This document shows positions 42,494 to 51,287 of a DNA stretch of 64,000 nt, in pieces. How positions within the stretch are numbered: position 1 is the first letter of the stretch; each line of letters begins with the position of its first letter. A program made the translations under genes and the position numbers. A model generated the notes under the pieces. The model saw only the letters and a program-made list of their open reading frames with translations, made no database searches and had not been told where the DNA came from. The DNA is from an uncultured Pontibacter sp. (GTDB taxonomy: Bacteria; Bacteroidota; Bacteroidia; Cytophagales; Hymenobacteraceae), in contig NZ_CANMNI010000003.1 in NCBI RefSeq assembly GCF_947499215.1, positions 1 to 64,000 of the forward strand, in the 5' to 3' direction.

Positions 42494-43309
42494 ATGGGAC
42501 AGAATTTGAATCAGCAACCAATCGGGATATTCGACAGCGGGATAGGCGGACTGACTGTGGCTCAGGCTATTGTGCATGCGTTGCCGCAGGAGCGTTTGGT
42601 GTATTTTGGCGACACGGCCCACTTGCCCTATGGCGATAAGTCTACGGCGGCTATTCAGGCCTATGCCGTTAAGATTTGCGACCTGTTGCTGCGGCAACAC
42701 TGTAAGGTTATCCTGATCGCCTGTAACTCGGCCTCGGCTGCGGCCTACGAACTCGTAAAAGAGTATGTGGGCAGTAAGGCCCGCGTGCTGAATGTTATCG
42801 ATCCGGTGGTGCAGTACATAGGGGAGACCTACCCCGGCAAAACCATTGGCTTGATCGGGACAAAGCAGACGGTAAACTCCAATGTGTACCGAAAGAAGGT
42901 TGATGCGCTCGATCTAGATATTACCTTGAAATCACACGCCACCCCCTTGTTGGCCGCCATGATTGAAGAGGGTTTCTTTAATGACTCCATATCGGAGAGT
43001 GTTATTCACGCCTACCTCTCGGATCCAGATCTGCAAGGTATAGAAGCGCTCATACTGGGCTGTACACACTATCCGCTCATTAAGAGACAGATCGAAAACT
43101 ACTACAAAGGTGAGGTGGATGTGTTGGATGCCAGCCAGATTGTGGCGCGTCATGTGAGGCATTTTATAGAGGATAACCAGATGGCTTCGGCTGAATTGGT
43201 TGGCGACCATTCTTTTTACGTATCCGACTTTACCAGGTCGTTCGAGGAAAGCACGCGCATATTCTTTAAGCGCGAAGTGCATTTGGAACATTACCCGCTG
43301 TGGGAGTAG
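42494..43309 (+). CDS. murI: Glutamate racemase
   Basis: 271 aa. Two-domain pseudo-symmetric racemase with Asp14 and first catalytic Cys77 in ACNSASA, and the second Cys near 190 in LGCTHYPLI. PIGIFDSGIGGLTV at 9-22 is the N-terminal signature. Supplies D-glutamate for peptidoglycan. Confidence 0.96.
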   Translation: MGQNLNQQPIGIFDSGIGGLTVAQAIVHALPQERLVYFGDTAHLPYGDKSTAAIQAYAVKICDLLLRQHCKVILIACNSASAAAYELVKEYVGSKARVLNVIDPVVQYIGETYPGKTIGLIGTKQTVNSNVYRKKVDALDLDITLKSHATPLLAAMIEEGFFNDSISESVIHAYLSDPDLQGIEALILGCTHYPLIKRQIENYYKGEVDVLDASQIVARHVRHFIEDNQMASAELVGDHSFYVSDFTRSFEESTRIFFKREVHLEHYPLWE

Positions 43310-43591
43310 AATAAGTTTAAGAGTTGGAGAGTTTAGGAGTTTGCGAGTTAAAATGTAGCGGCTCTACACTGTAACGTCGAGATTGGGATGGTAGACATCG
43401 ATATGGGCTGGTATTGAGGCATGGTCTTTCGTAGGGACAGGTCGCGACCTGTCCGAATCGTGCACTAGTCACTGCTCAAATCGAACACCAAACAATTGGC
43501 AATTAACAATCAGCGATCACCATTCAACAATCCCTCGACTTCCAAAAATCCCGTAAAATGAGTACCTTTATACAGCAACGGAGAATTTCTT
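43310..43591. repeat. Repeat-rich intergenic region with a 20-bp perfect palindrome
   Basis: From 43316 there is a short degenerate array of GAGTT-type units (TTAAGAGTTGGAGAGTTTAG and so on), similar to 46750-46796. At 43435-43454 lies the perfect palindrome GGACAGGTCGCGACCTGTCC. The rest is unstructured. Both look like dispersed intergenic repeats rather than regulatory sites of the neighbouring genes. Confidence 0.6.
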
Positions 43592-44143
43592 ATGAAAAAG
43601 CGATATTTAACGATAGGAGACTTTAAGCGCAATGCCTTTATTGTGGCGGCTGCCGCTACGTTGGGGCTGACCAGCTGCGACTCGAACACCCGTACGGAAG
43701 ATGAATGGAACGCTGGTACTGAAGTGCCTGCCCCAGATGGCATTGTGACGGAACTGACTGAAGAGGCGCCTGATCAGTGGAAGATCACAGACGAGCGCAC
43801 GACGGCTCCGGGTCAGAGCATGGCCATCCTGAAGTACAGTGATGGCCGCGTGGACACGCTGCAGGGCTTGGCGCTGGAGAACCAGATGCGCGACATCGCC
43901 CAAAACGAGCAACAGTATACCCAAGGCGGCTTTGGGCTGGGCAGCGTGCTGTGGTGGAGCGGCATGGGCTTTATGGCCGGTCGCATGATGTCACCTAGGC
44001 CTGCTTATTATGCCAATCCGGGCGTAATGAACAACACCGCCGCGTGGCGCCAGAACGTGCAGACTTACCGACAGCAGTCCACTGCGCCGCGTTCAGGCCG
44101 AAGCGGCTACTTCCGTGGACGCAGCGGCGGAGCAGGAGCTTAA
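43592..44143 (+). CDS. UPF0323-like lipoprotein
   Basis: 183 aa. An unusually long N-terminus (TIGDFKRNAF) precedes the signal peptide, which ends in lipobox LGLTSC (Cys about 29). The middle part (QWKITDERTT to RVDTLQG) is strand-rich; the tail is a Gly-rich hydrophobic segment (GFGLGSVLWWSGMGFMAG, about 117-134) followed by an Asn/Gln/Ser/Arg-rich end. This matches the UPF0323 layout known from epsilonproteobacteria, where the gene also sits next to a glutathionylspermidine-synthase homologue, as here. Confidence 0.7.
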   Translation: MKKRYLTIGDFKRNAFIVAAAATLGLTSCDSNTRTEDEWNAGTEVPAPDGIVTELTEEAPDQWKITDERTTAPGQSMAILKYSDGRVDTLQGLALENQMRDIAQNEQQYTQGGFGLGSVLWWSGMGFMAGRMMSPRPAYYANPGVMNNTAAWRQNVQTYRQQSTAPRSGRSGYFRGRSGGAGA

Positions 44144-44316
44144 GCAAGCTAAGTCCATCAGTCAATAGGTACTGCCAAGATAGGAACAGCACATCATGTA
44201 GGTATAGCGCTATCTTTTTTGAAAGCCTATACCTTGTTGCGAAGGTATCAGTATAAGCCGCTATGCTTGTGCCGATACCTTCTTTCGCGTTTCAACCTTT
44301 TATATCAGAGCATTTC

Positions 44317-45504
44317 ATGTTAGAAAATTCGAAGACGAACATACAGGTAAAACCCCACACAGGCGATGTGGAGAAGGCAGTGCGCGGTCTGGGCTGGGAG
44401 TGGTGCGTAGAAGACGGCTGCGCCAACTATGTACCCGGAGAAGCGGTGGTAATAACGGAGGACGAAGCCGAGGAACTCCTCGACGCCGCCAGCTCGCTTT
44501 ATGATATGATGGTGCAGGCCATCCCGAATGATCTTCCGGATGCTTTCCTGAAAGTGCTGGGTATACCGGAGAACCTGTGGCAACTGGTCCGCCTGTCTTG
44601 GAGCGACGACCGCCAATTGCATCTGTATGGCCGCTTCGACTTAGCCATGACGCCGGACGGGCCTAAAATGCTGGAGTTTAACGCCGACACGGCCACCTCT
44701 ATACCGGAAACTGCTGTAGTACAATGGGCGAGTCTGGCTGCTGCTGGGAAGAATGACGCGCTGCAATACTCGGGTCTGTACGAAGCCTTGGTAGAGCAGC
44801 TCAAGGTATGGCGCGAGCGCAATGAAGACTTAGCACCTGCTTTGCTGATAACCTATATTGGGGCTAGCGCCGAGGACGAAGCCAACTGTTCCGTTATCAC
44901 ACAAGCCGCTAACGAAGCCGGATTCGACGCGCATCTTTGCCCAATCGAGGAGGTTAGTTTCACAACAGAAGGAGAGGAGAAAGGCGTGTGGGCGCAAGTA
45001 GAGTCGGAGCAGTGGCGACATTTTCCGTTCCTGTTCAAACTCCTACCTTGGGAACAAATCGCTTGGGAAGAACCTGAACTCCTGCAAACGCTGACATTGC
45101 TTGCCCGGTCCCGTACCATCACGATTGCCAATCCCGCCTATACCTTGCTTTTCCAAAGTAAAGGGATGCTGGCGTGGTTGTGGAAGGCTTTTCCGTACCA
45201 CCCACTCTTACTGGAGGCTGATATCGAGCCACTAACGGGTAAGTACATAAAGAAGCCATACTTCGGCCGTGAAGGGCAGAGTGTGGAAGTGATAGACCGG
45301 GGCCGTGTAACCAAAGTACGTGGGGAGTACGACAAGCAGCAGCAGGTATACCAGCGCTGGTGCGAACTGCCCGAAGACAGTAAAGGCTATCAGTACCAAG
45401 CAGGCGTGTTCTGGTCAGGCGAAGGAGCGGCCATCGGTTTCCGCCGCGAAAAAGGCATCATCACCAATCTCTCGCAATTTGTGCCGCATCTGGTGGAGGG
45501 GTGA
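44317..45504 (+). CDS. Glutathionylspermidine synthase-family ATP-grasp enzyme
   Basis: 395 aa from the ATG at 44317; an in-frame ATG at 44263 adds 18 hydrophobic residues and may be the start. C-terminal synthetase domain of the GspS family: GRFDLAMTPDGPKMLEFNADTAT carries the acidic metal ligands, and KPYFGREGQSVEV is the ATP-grasp glycine loop. The amidase half of E. coli Gsp is absent. The enzyme should join a carboxyl group to an amine with ATP; glutathione and spermidine are not assured as substrates, and the partner lipoprotein hints at an envelope role. Confidence 0.85.
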   Translation: MLENSKTNIQVKPHTGDVEKAVRGLGWEWCVEDGCANYVPGEAVVITEDEAEELLDAASSLYDMMVQAIPNDLPDAFLKVLGIPENLWQLVRLSWSDDRQLHLYGRFDLAMTPDGPKMLEFNADTATSIPETAVVQWASLAAAGKNDALQYSGLYEALVEQLKVWRERNEDLAPALLITYIGASAEDEANCSVITQAANEAGFDAHLCPIEEVSFTTEGEEKGVWAQVESEQWRHFPFLFKLLPWEQIAWEEPELLQTLTLLARSRTITIANPAYTLLFQSKGMLAWLWKAFPYHPLLLEADIEPLTGKYIKKPYFGREGQSVEVIDRGRVTKVRGEYDKQQQVYQRWCELPEDSKGYQYQAGVFWSGEGAAIGFRREKGIITNLSQFVPHLVEG

Positions 45505-45508
45505 AATA

Positions 45509-45607
45509 GATGAGAAAATTTGAAGATTTGAAAAACAGGAGATGCTTTTGTTGTATAATTTATTGGGACACTCATTTCCAAATCTTCTCATCTTCAAATC
45601 TCCAAAT
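45509..45607. repeat. Imperfect inverted repeat upstream of nuoH
   Basis: Left arm GATGAGAAAATTTGAAGAT (45509-45527) and right arm TTTCCAAATCTTCTCATC (45574-45591), continued by TTCAAATCTCCAAATT, form a loose stem around a 45-base centre. A+T-rich GAAGATTTG-type units of this kind are common dispersed intergenic repeats in Bacteroidota; no terminator-like T run belongs to it. Confidence 0.55.
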
Positions 45608-45615
45608 TAATAAAC

Positions 45616-45623
45616 TACCTTTG
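45616..45623 (+). promoter_or_regulatory. Candidate -7 box of the nuoH operon
   Basis: TACCTTTG matches TAnnTTTG and lies 24 bases before the nuoH ATG. No TTTG is visible at the -33 position, so only half of the consensus is met. Confidence 0.4.
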
Positions 45624-45647
45624 CCCATTCACAAACCCTAACCACGT

Positions 45648-46751
45648 ATGCTTGCCTTTCTGCTGACACTTATGCTATTGCTGGGTATCGTCATTGTGTT
45701 GGCGTACGCGGAGCGCAAGGTGGCTGCCTTTATGCAAGACCGCTTGGGACCAACCGAGGCCGGACCTTATGGCTCACTGCAGTCGGTGCTGGATGTGCTT
45801 AAGCTGTTGCAGAAAGAAGACATTGTACCTACTGCTGCAGATAAAAAGCTGTTCAAGCTGGCACCCATTCTGATCTTCGCCGCAGTATTCGCAGGCTTTG
45901 CCGTTATACCTTTCACACCGGATCTTATACCTGCAGGCATTGGCATCGGCGTGTTCTACCTGCTTGCCATTATTTCATTGGATGTGGTAGGTTTGCTGAT
46001 GGCTGGCTGGGGCTCCAATAACAAGTACGCCATGCTGGGTGCCATGCGCTCTGTTGCCCAAATTGTGTCGTATGAAATACCAGCCGGGTTGGCCATTCTC
46101 TCTGTTGTGATGATCTGCCAGTCACTCGATTTTCAGGAGATCAGTTACCAGCAGGGTATACTGCTCAACCGTTTCCCCGGACTTGAGTTCGAAACAAACT
46201 GGCTTTTCGGCATTGAGGCCTTAGGTATAAATACTACAAACATAGGCGGCATCACAACGTGGAACATTTTCAGAGCGCCGCTTCTGCTGGTGGCCTTTGT
46301 GATTTACTTTATCGCATCTTTGGCCGAGAGTAACCGGGCGCCGTTTGATATACCAGAGGCGGAATCGGAACTAGTGGCGGGTTTTCACGTGGAGTACTCA
46401 GGCTTCCGGTTTGCGGTGCTGTTTCTGGCGGAGTACAGCATGATGGTGCTGGTCAGTCTGGTAGCGGTCATTCTTTTCCTTGGAAGTTGGAATACGCCTC
46501 TACCGAACCTGACCACGCTGAAGTTCGCTAACTGGACAACCGGCACGGTAGGGGAGTTGTCAGGTATACTGTGGGGCGGCTTCTGGTTGCTTAGCAAGAC
46601 CTTTGTACTGCTGTTTCTGCAGTTGCAAATCCGCTGGACCTATCCGCGCTTGCGTGTTGACCAACTGATGCACCTGTGTTGGAAAGTGCTTACACCCATA
46701 GCGCTGGGTATAGTACTGCTGGCTGGCATCTGGCGGCTGCTAATGGTTTGA
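45648..46751 (+). CDS. nuoH: NADH-quinone oxidoreductase subunit H
   Basis: 367 aa with eight or nine membrane helices. Conserved quinone-site features: AERKVAAFMQDRLGPTEAGPYG (about 21-42) and the ESNRAPFDIPEAESEL loop (about 226-241). NuoH joins the membrane arm of complex I to the peripheral arm. It begins a run nuoH-I-J-K that lacks nuoA-G before it and nuoL-N after it in this window. Confidence 0.97.
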   Translation: MLAFLLTLMLLLGIVIVLAYAERKVAAFMQDRLGPTEAGPYGSLQSVLDVLKLLQKEDIVPTAADKKLFKLAPILIFAAVFAGFAVIPFTPDLIPAGIGIGVFYLLAIISLDVVGLLMAGWGSNNKYAMLGAMRSVAQIVSYEIPAGLAILSVVMICQSLDFQEISYQQGILLNRFPGLEFETNWLFGIEALGINTTNIGGITTWNIFRAPLLLVAFVIYFIASLAESNRAPFDIPEAESELVAGFHVEYSGFRFAVLFLAEYSMMVLVSLVAVILFLGSWNTPLPNLTTLKFANWTTGTVGELSGILWGGFWLLSKTFVLLFLQLQIRWTYPRLRVDQLMHLCWKVLTPIALGIVLLAGIWRLLMV

Positions 46752-46856
46752 GTTTGAGAGTTAATGAGTTTAAGAGTTAGAGAGTTAAAAGTATTGGGTA
46801 ATTTATTCCCCTCTTAGGAGGAGTAGATTTCAACTTATACTTGTAACATTTTAAAA
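46752..46856. repeat. Degenerate GAGTT repeat between nuoH and nuoI
   Basis: About 45 bases of GAGTT-type units (GAGAGTTAATGAGTTTAAG and so on), like those at 43316-43345, then a small CCCCTCTTAGGAGG palindrome near 46809-46822. Such inserts within an operon suggest mobile or slippage-generated intergenic DNA. Confidence 0.5.
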
Positions 46857-47465
46857 ATGGAGAAATCGTCCGTTCAACATAAAACCGGTTTTTGGGAAGT
46901 AGTGAAGTCGCTGCTGAGCGGCTTGCGACTGACTTGGCGGCATTTCCGGAATGCGGATAAGCGGCGTGCGCCTGTGCCGGTTATGGACGAGAACTACTTT
47001 AACCAACCGGAGGGACTTGTAACGCTTACCTATCCCTATGAGGCTATACCTGTGCCTGATAACGGCCGCTACCGCCTGCATAACGAGATCGACGATTGCA
47101 TTGTGTGTGATCTTTGCGCTAAGATTTGCCCAGTGAATTGCATTACCATCGAATCAGTGAAGGCAACAGAGGAAATCGGGATGACTTCTGACGGTACTAA
47201 AAAGCGCCTCTACGCGCCTGTGTTCGATATCGACATGGCCAAGTGCTGCTATTGCGGACTCTGCACTACCGTTTGCCCAACTGACTGCCTGACTATGACA
47301 CCTGTGTATGATTTCGCAGAAGTAGACATCAAAAACATGATCTACCATTTCACAGACCTTACACCGGAGCAGGCCGAGGAGAAAAAACAGCTGCTAGCCA
47401 AGCAGCAGGAGGAAATGGCCGCCGCCAAAGCAGCGGCATTAGCCGCTCGTAAGCAGCAGGGTTAA
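46857..47465 (+). CDS. nuoI: NADH-quinone oxidoreductase subunit I
   Basis: 202 aa with two 4Fe-4S ferredoxin motifs: Cys81, 84, 87 with Cys140 family pairing, seen as CIVCDLCAKICP (81-92), and CYCGLCTTVCP with Cys130, 133, 136 and 140. These carry the N6a/N6b clusters that pass electrons toward quinone. The C-terminal helix (about 176-200) is Ala/Lys/Glu-rich and longer than in E. coli. Confidence 0.97.
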   Translation: MEKSSVQHKTGFWEVVKSLLSGLRLTWRHFRNADKRRAPVPVMDENYFNQPEGLVTLTYPYEAIPVPDNGRYRLHNEIDDCIVCDLCAKICPVNCITIESVKATEEIGMTSDGTKKRLYAPVFDIDMAKCCYCGLCTTVCPTDCLTMTPVYDFAEVDIKNMIYHFTDLTPEQAEEKKQLLAKQQEEMAAAKAAALAARKQQG

Positions 47466-47501
47466 AAGATATTGATTATTATTAACTGATCACTGTTAAA
47501 G

Positions 47502-48014
47502 ATGCTTTTCTACATTTTTGCCGCATTGGCAGTAATTTCGGGAGCCTACATGGTGCTCACACGCAACCTGCTGTACGCCGGTTTTTCGCTCTTGCTCACT
47601 TTGCTAAGTGTGGCCGCCATCTACGTACTGCTCTTCGCCGATTTCGTAGCAGTTACCCAACTGATGGTTTATGTAGGTGGTGTGCTGGTACTGATTCTGT
47701 TCGGTATCATGCTCAGCAGTCGGGTACACGATAAGTCAGTGATGTCAGAAAATGTGAATGTAGGCTGGGGCATCTCTATTTCGCTGCTTACGCTTATTGG
47801 GTTGGGCTATACCATCTGGCAGGCCAGTTTCAGTTCTCTACCTTGGATTCAGCAGGCTAATACGGATATATTGGCTGGTCAAAAGAGCACGGTGCAATAT
47901 ATAGGTATAAAGCTGATGACAGACTTTGTGCTGCCTTTCGAAATCGCTTCTCTACTGCTCCTTATCGCCCTAATGGGAGCCGCCTACATCGCCACTGACA
48001 AACAGAAGGTATAA
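47502..48014 (+). CDS. nuoJ: NADH-quinone oxidoreductase subunit J
   Basis: 170 aa, five membrane helices. The third helix carries the family's YVGGVLVLILFGIML (about 57-71). Its stop overlaps the nuoK ATG by one base (TAATG at 48012-48016), the typical translational coupling of nuoJ and nuoK. Confidence 0.95.
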   Translation: MLFYIFAALAVISGAYMVLTRNLLYAGFSLLLTLLSVAAIYVLLFADFVAVTQLMVYVGGVLVLILFGIMLSSRVHDKSVMSENVNVGWGISISLLTLIGLGYTIWQASFSSLPWIQQANTDILAGQKSTVQYIGIKLMTDFVLPFEIASLLLLIALMGAAYIATDKQKV

Positions 48015-48331
48015 TGCTGACTCAGATTCCACTCGAACATATCCTGTTGCTTAGCGCCGTGCTTTTTAGCCTCGGCGTGCTGGCCGTGATTACCAAGCGC
48101 CATGCGGTGTTGGTTTTGATGGGTATAGAACTGATCTTCAATGCCGCTAATCTCAATCTGGTCGCCTTTAGCCGTCACGATCCACAGCTGATGCAAGGGC
48201 AGCTATTCTCGCTGTTTGTTATCATCGTTGTGGCCGCTGAAGCCGCCGTGGCCTTAGCCATTGTGCTGCGGGTATACCAGCATTTCAAAACAGCCAATCT
48301 CAATCAAATCGTGAGTAAAGAGAACACCTAA
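48014..48331 (+). CDS. nuoK: NADH-quinone oxidoreductase subunit K
   Basis: 105 aa with three helices, homologous to MnhC/MrpC. Conserved Glu residues lie in MGIELIFNAANLNLV (about 36-50) and AAEAAVALAIVL (about 74-85), implicated in proton transfer. No nuoL follows; the next gene is an unrelated secreted protein. Confidence 0.96.
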   Translation: MLTQIPLEHILLLSAVLFSLGVLAVITKRHAVLVLMGIELIFNAANLNLVAFSRHDPQLMQGQLFSLFVIIVVAAEAAVALAIVLRVYQHFKTANLNQIVSKENT

Positions 48332-48645
48332 GTTTCCAAAACTCATAATTTCAAAACCCCCTTATCTCATTTCATTTTTCATAACGGTGGCTACCTGATT
48401 CCCTGCTGGGCTCAGTTGCCTTTTTATGTAATAACTTTTTGCTGCAGCCTTTTTGTTTAACAGGCAGTTACTCGATCCTATTAGAGTCTGCCGCTTAAAC
48501 CACTAAAATTCAGTGTTTAAACACAAATAAAATTATTCTAAGATGGTATAGGTTTTTGAACTTTAAAAAGAAGCCTAAAGTTAAAGTACAAATTTTCATA
48601 TTTAAAGCATTACTATAGGGATTTGTAACTTTACTTTTAGCCAAA
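48332..48645. other. A+T-rich gap after nuoK
   Basis: About 310 bases, A+T-rich, with no gene or RNA recognised. TAACTTTA (about 48624) may serve as a weak -7 box for the following gene. I see no remnant of nuoL, nuoM or nuoN here. Confidence 0.5.
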
Positions 48646-49938
48646 ATGAGAAGAAGTTTTACCGCGGGCCGATGGTCAGGAGTGGGTGTGTTGTTTGCAA
48701 TGGCTGCAATTGCTAAACCTGTTGTCGCACAGCAAGTGGAAATGGGTAGGCTCGTCACCACCTATACCCAAGATTTTAATTCGTTGCCATCTACAGAAGG
48801 TACAGCTGAGTTGGGTGTTAATGCGTTTATTCCTGATGGTTGGACGGTTCATAGGTCAAGAGCCGGAACTACTATCAACATTAATAATGGCTCATCTAAT
48901 ACAGGTGGTCTTTACAGTTATGGACATACAAATTCGACAGATAGAGCACTAGGTGGTATTACTGCAGAGAAGCCTGGTGAGTTTACATATAACTTATTGC
49001 TGCACAATACCTCTGGCAGAACAATCACAGCACTTGACATTGCATTCGCTGCCGAACAGTGGCGAGTTGGGAGCACAAATACAGATGTGCAAAGGCTGCT
49101 CTTCACATATGCCGTTGCAGAATACTCTTCCTCTTTTAATACAACAGTTAAGCTCAATACACTTGGCTGGACCACTGTTTCTTCCCTTCAATTTAACAGT
49201 CCCCTTTACAAAACTAAAGCCGGCCACTATGATGGCAACTCACCTCAAAACCGAAAAGAATTCTCCTATACCTTGCCTGAGGCTATACCTGATGGATACT
49301 ATGTCATGCTGCGCTGGTACGATCCTGACGAGTTAGAACAGGACCATGGACTAGCCATTGACGACGTAAAAGTTACTTGGAATTTCGAACCTGATTATAT
49401 CCCGCTTCCAGTAGAACTTACCAAGTTTACAGCTCATGTAGTAGCCAAAACTGTTGAGTTAAACTGGACTACAGCCTCTGAGCAGGACAGCCGCCATTTC
49501 GAAATAGAGCGCAGTGCTGATGCAAAGCATTTCACGACACTGGGTATTGTGAATTCTAGGGGCACGACGAGTTTAGTCACGCATTATAATTTTCACGACC
49601 GAGAGCCACTCTTAGGCACGTCGTACTACCGACTCAAGCAAGTAGACGAAGACTTGACTTATACCTATACAAACATAATTGCTGTAACAAATCAGCAGGC
49701 CAAAGCAGCCTCAGTATACCCAACGCTCGCACAACAGGAGCTAAAAGTTGAGCTTCCGCTTGCTCACTTAACTTACGACGCGGCTGTGTATGACAAGATG
49801 GGGCGAGTGGTACTGCGACAAAGTCTGAAGGGCTATACCCACTTATTGGATGTAAGCCGCCTAGGTTATGGAAATTATACCTTGGTTCTCTTGAATGAAA
49901 TGGGGGAGAGGCAAACCTTACGGTTTTTGAAGAAATAG
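48646..49938 (+). CDS. Secreted protein with type IX secretion sorting domain
   Basis: 430 aa. Signal peptide (about 1-29, ending AIAKPVVAQ), then a beta-sandwich domain (about 30-248) with features of carbohydrate-binding or lectin-like folds (DFNSLPSTEG, LAIDDVKVTW). A fibronectin-like piece follows (PLPVELTKFTAHVVAKTVELNWTT region, about 254-340), and the last 80 residues are a type A sorting domain (VYPTLAQQELKVEL to LRFLKK). PorV and PorU, encoded 10 kb downstream, belong to the system that exports such cargo. Function of the N-terminal domain unknown. Confidence 0.85.
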   Translation: MRRSFTAGRWSGVGVLFAMAAIAKPVVAQQVEMGRLVTTYTQDFNSLPSTEGTAELGVNAFIPDGWTVHRSRAGTTININNGSSNTGGLYSYGHTNSTDRALGGITAEKPGEFTYNLLLHNTSGRTITALDIAFAAEQWRVGSTNTDVQRLLFTYAVAEYSSSFNTTVKLNTLGWTTVSSLQFNSPLYKTKAGHYDGNSPQNRKEFSYTLPEAIPDGYYVMLRWYDPDELEQDHGLAIDDVKVTWNFEPDYIPLPVELTKFTAHVVAKTVELNWTTASEQDSRHFEIERSADAKHFTTLGIVNSRGTTSLVTHYNFHDREPLLGTSYYRLKQVDEDLTYTYTNIIAVTNQQAKAASVYPTLAQQELKVELPLAHLTYDAAVYDKMGRVVLRQSLKGYTHLLDVSRLGYGNYTLVLLNEMGERQTLRFLKK

Positions 49939-49998
49939 CTATACCTGCCACAGGTATAGAAGCAGAAGGGCCAGCTATCTCTAGCTGGCCCTTCTGCT
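49939..49998. terminator. Bidirectional terminator plus GGTATA hairpin
   Basis: A 16-bp stem AGCAGAAGGGCCAGCT / AGCTGGCCCTTCTGCT (49961-49976, 49983-49998) between convergent stops at 49938 and 50019. Immediately before it is a second hairpin, CTATACCTG-cca-CAGGTATAG (49939-49959), built from two inverted copies of the motif that is over-represented in this window. Confidence 0.85.
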
Positions 49999-50018
49999 CT
50001 GTATAAGCTGCTGTTATT

Positions 50019-50345
50019 TTAAACAGAGAAGCTATCGCCGCAACCGCAGGTACGGGAGGCATTCGGGTTGTTAAAGTAAAAGCCCTTGCCATTCAAGCCG
50101 TCCGAAAAGTCAAGTTCGGTGCCAGCTAGGTATAGGAAACTCTTCATGTCTACCACTACCTTGATGCCTTTGTCTTCGAACTCTTGATCCATTGGCTTCA
50201 CCTCGTCGTCGAAGTCGAGGTTGTAGGAGAGTCCGGAACAACCGCCTCCGGCTACAGATGCGCGCAGGCGAAACGTATCGTCGAGCTGTGCGTCTTGCTT
50301 CAGCTTCAATACTTTCTCTTTTGCTTTATCTGATACTGTTATCAT
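50019..50345 (-). CDS. iscA: Iron-sulfur cluster carrier (A-type, IscA/ErpA)
   Basis: 108 aa with the three conserved cysteines Cys36 (GGGCSGLSY), Cys100 and Cys102 (TCGCGDSF). A-type carriers receive clusters from IscU and pass them to apoproteins. Last gene of the isc operon. Confidence 0.94.
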   Translation of the reverse strand: MITVSDKAKEKVLKLKQDAQLDDTFRLRASVAGGGCSGLSYNLDFDDEVKPMDQEFEDKGIKVVVDMKSFLYLAGTELDFSDGLNGKGFYFNNPNASRTCGCGDSFSV

Positions 50346-50358
50346 AACAATTCTATCT

Positions 50359-50766
50359 TTAAGATACCGGATTCAGCACCACACTGAAAACAGTGATTGT
50401 GTTCATGTCGCGGCCAAAGTATAACTTGTCAAGCGCCTCGTACATATTGCGGGCTCGGAAGTAGGAAGTATTCAACTCCTTGTCTCCACGAGTCATCCAC
50501 TGCACGGTATAAGGGCTCTCTTTTTCTTTATAACTCTGCACGTAGTCCAGCATTTTACGGAGCGCGTCCACTCTGTCATACCCAATTTCCGTGTGGAAGA
50601 GGAACGACTGCAAGTGGCGCGGGTTTACCGTAATCAGGTCCAGACGCACTTTGTTATCCATCGGTCTGAATTCGAAAAGCAGACTGTCACCGCTTAATCC
50701 TAAGTGGTTTTCAATCTGCTTTTGAATGCGTGCACTTTCTACGTGCACATCGGTCGTTGACTCCAT
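50359..50766 (-). CDS. Unknown protein inside the isc operon
   Basis: 135 aa, soluble, no Cys, alpha/beta. An acidic N-terminal helix (about 5-25) precedes [21 protein letters not shown] and a helical stretch (about 68-85). It lies between iscU (15 bp upstream) and iscA (13 bp downstream), too tight for anything but one transcript, so it probably helps cluster assembly or is regulated with it. No family recognised; neither HscB, Fdx nor IscX motifs (no HPD, no ferredoxin cysteines). Confidence 0.75.
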   Translation of the reverse strand: MESTTDVHVESARIQKQIENHLGLSGDSLLFEFRPMDNKVRLDLITVNPRHLQSFLFHTEIGYDRVDALRKMLDYVQSYKEKESPYTVQWMTRGDKELNTSYFRARNMYEALDKLYFGRDMNTITVFSVVLNPVS

Positions 50767-50781
50767 GCGTGAGTCTGTGTC

Positions 50782-51195
50782 TTAGTGGTGAGACTTCGGC
50801 ATTTCCAATGCTGGAAGGCCGTTCTTTACTCTGTAGTCGTTGATGGCAGACTTAATGGCGTCTTCGGCCAGCACAGAACAGTGAATTTTCACAGGCGGTA
50901 ATGCCAGTTCTTCCACGATGTCCATGTTGTCGATGGAAAGGGCCTCGTCAACAGACTTGCCTTTCAGCCACTCGGTAGCCAGCGAAGAAGAAGCGATTGC
51001 AGAACCACAACCGAAGGTCTTGAACTTCGCATCAGTGATGATTTGGTTTTCGTCAACTTCGATTTGAAGGCGCATTACGTCACCGCACTCAGGCGCACCT
51101 ACTAGGCCAGTACCCACGTTGTTCTTCGCCTTGTCAAGCGTTCCAACGTTGCGTGGGTTGTTATAATGATCGATTACTTTATCTGAATAAGCCAT
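50782..51195 (-). CDS. iscU: Iron-sulfur cluster scaffold protein IscU
   Basis: 137 aa with Cys37 (PECGD), Cys63 (FGCGSA) and Cys106 (IHCSVL, with His105), the ligands that hold the nascent 2Fe-2S cluster, and Asp39. The LPPVK chaperone-binding motif (99-103) is present although no HscA/HscB is nearby. Confidence 0.97.
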   Translation of the reverse strand: MAYSDKVIDHYNNPRNVGTLDKAKNNVGTGLVGAPECGDVMRLQIEVDENQIITDAKFKTFGCGSAIASSSLATEWLKGKSVDEALSIDNMDIVEELALPPVKIHCSVLAEDAIKSAINDYRVKNGLPALEMPKSHH

Positions 51196-51215
51196 AGCTA
51201 TTTATAATTACTAGT

Positions 51216-51282
51216 TTTTAATGATTAATGAATAATAATGGGGGAGAACAATTAATCATTATTCATTCCCCATTATTAATTA
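51216..51282. repeat. Inverted repeat between iscS and iscU
   Basis: ATTAATGAATAATAATGGGG (51224-51243) faces CCCCATTATTAATT (about 51268-51281) and ATTAATCATTATTCATT (about 51251-51267). In the transcript this gives a stable A/U-rich hairpin between the two genes, which may lower iscU readthrough or protect one half of the message. Confidence 0.55.
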
Positions 51283-51287
51283 AAATC

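Noticed and set aside
43316..43345. GAGTT repeats here and at 46752-46796 as a CRISPR-like or binding-site array
   Set aside because: Units are degenerate, unequally spaced and only a few bases long, typical of dispersed low-complexity DNA.
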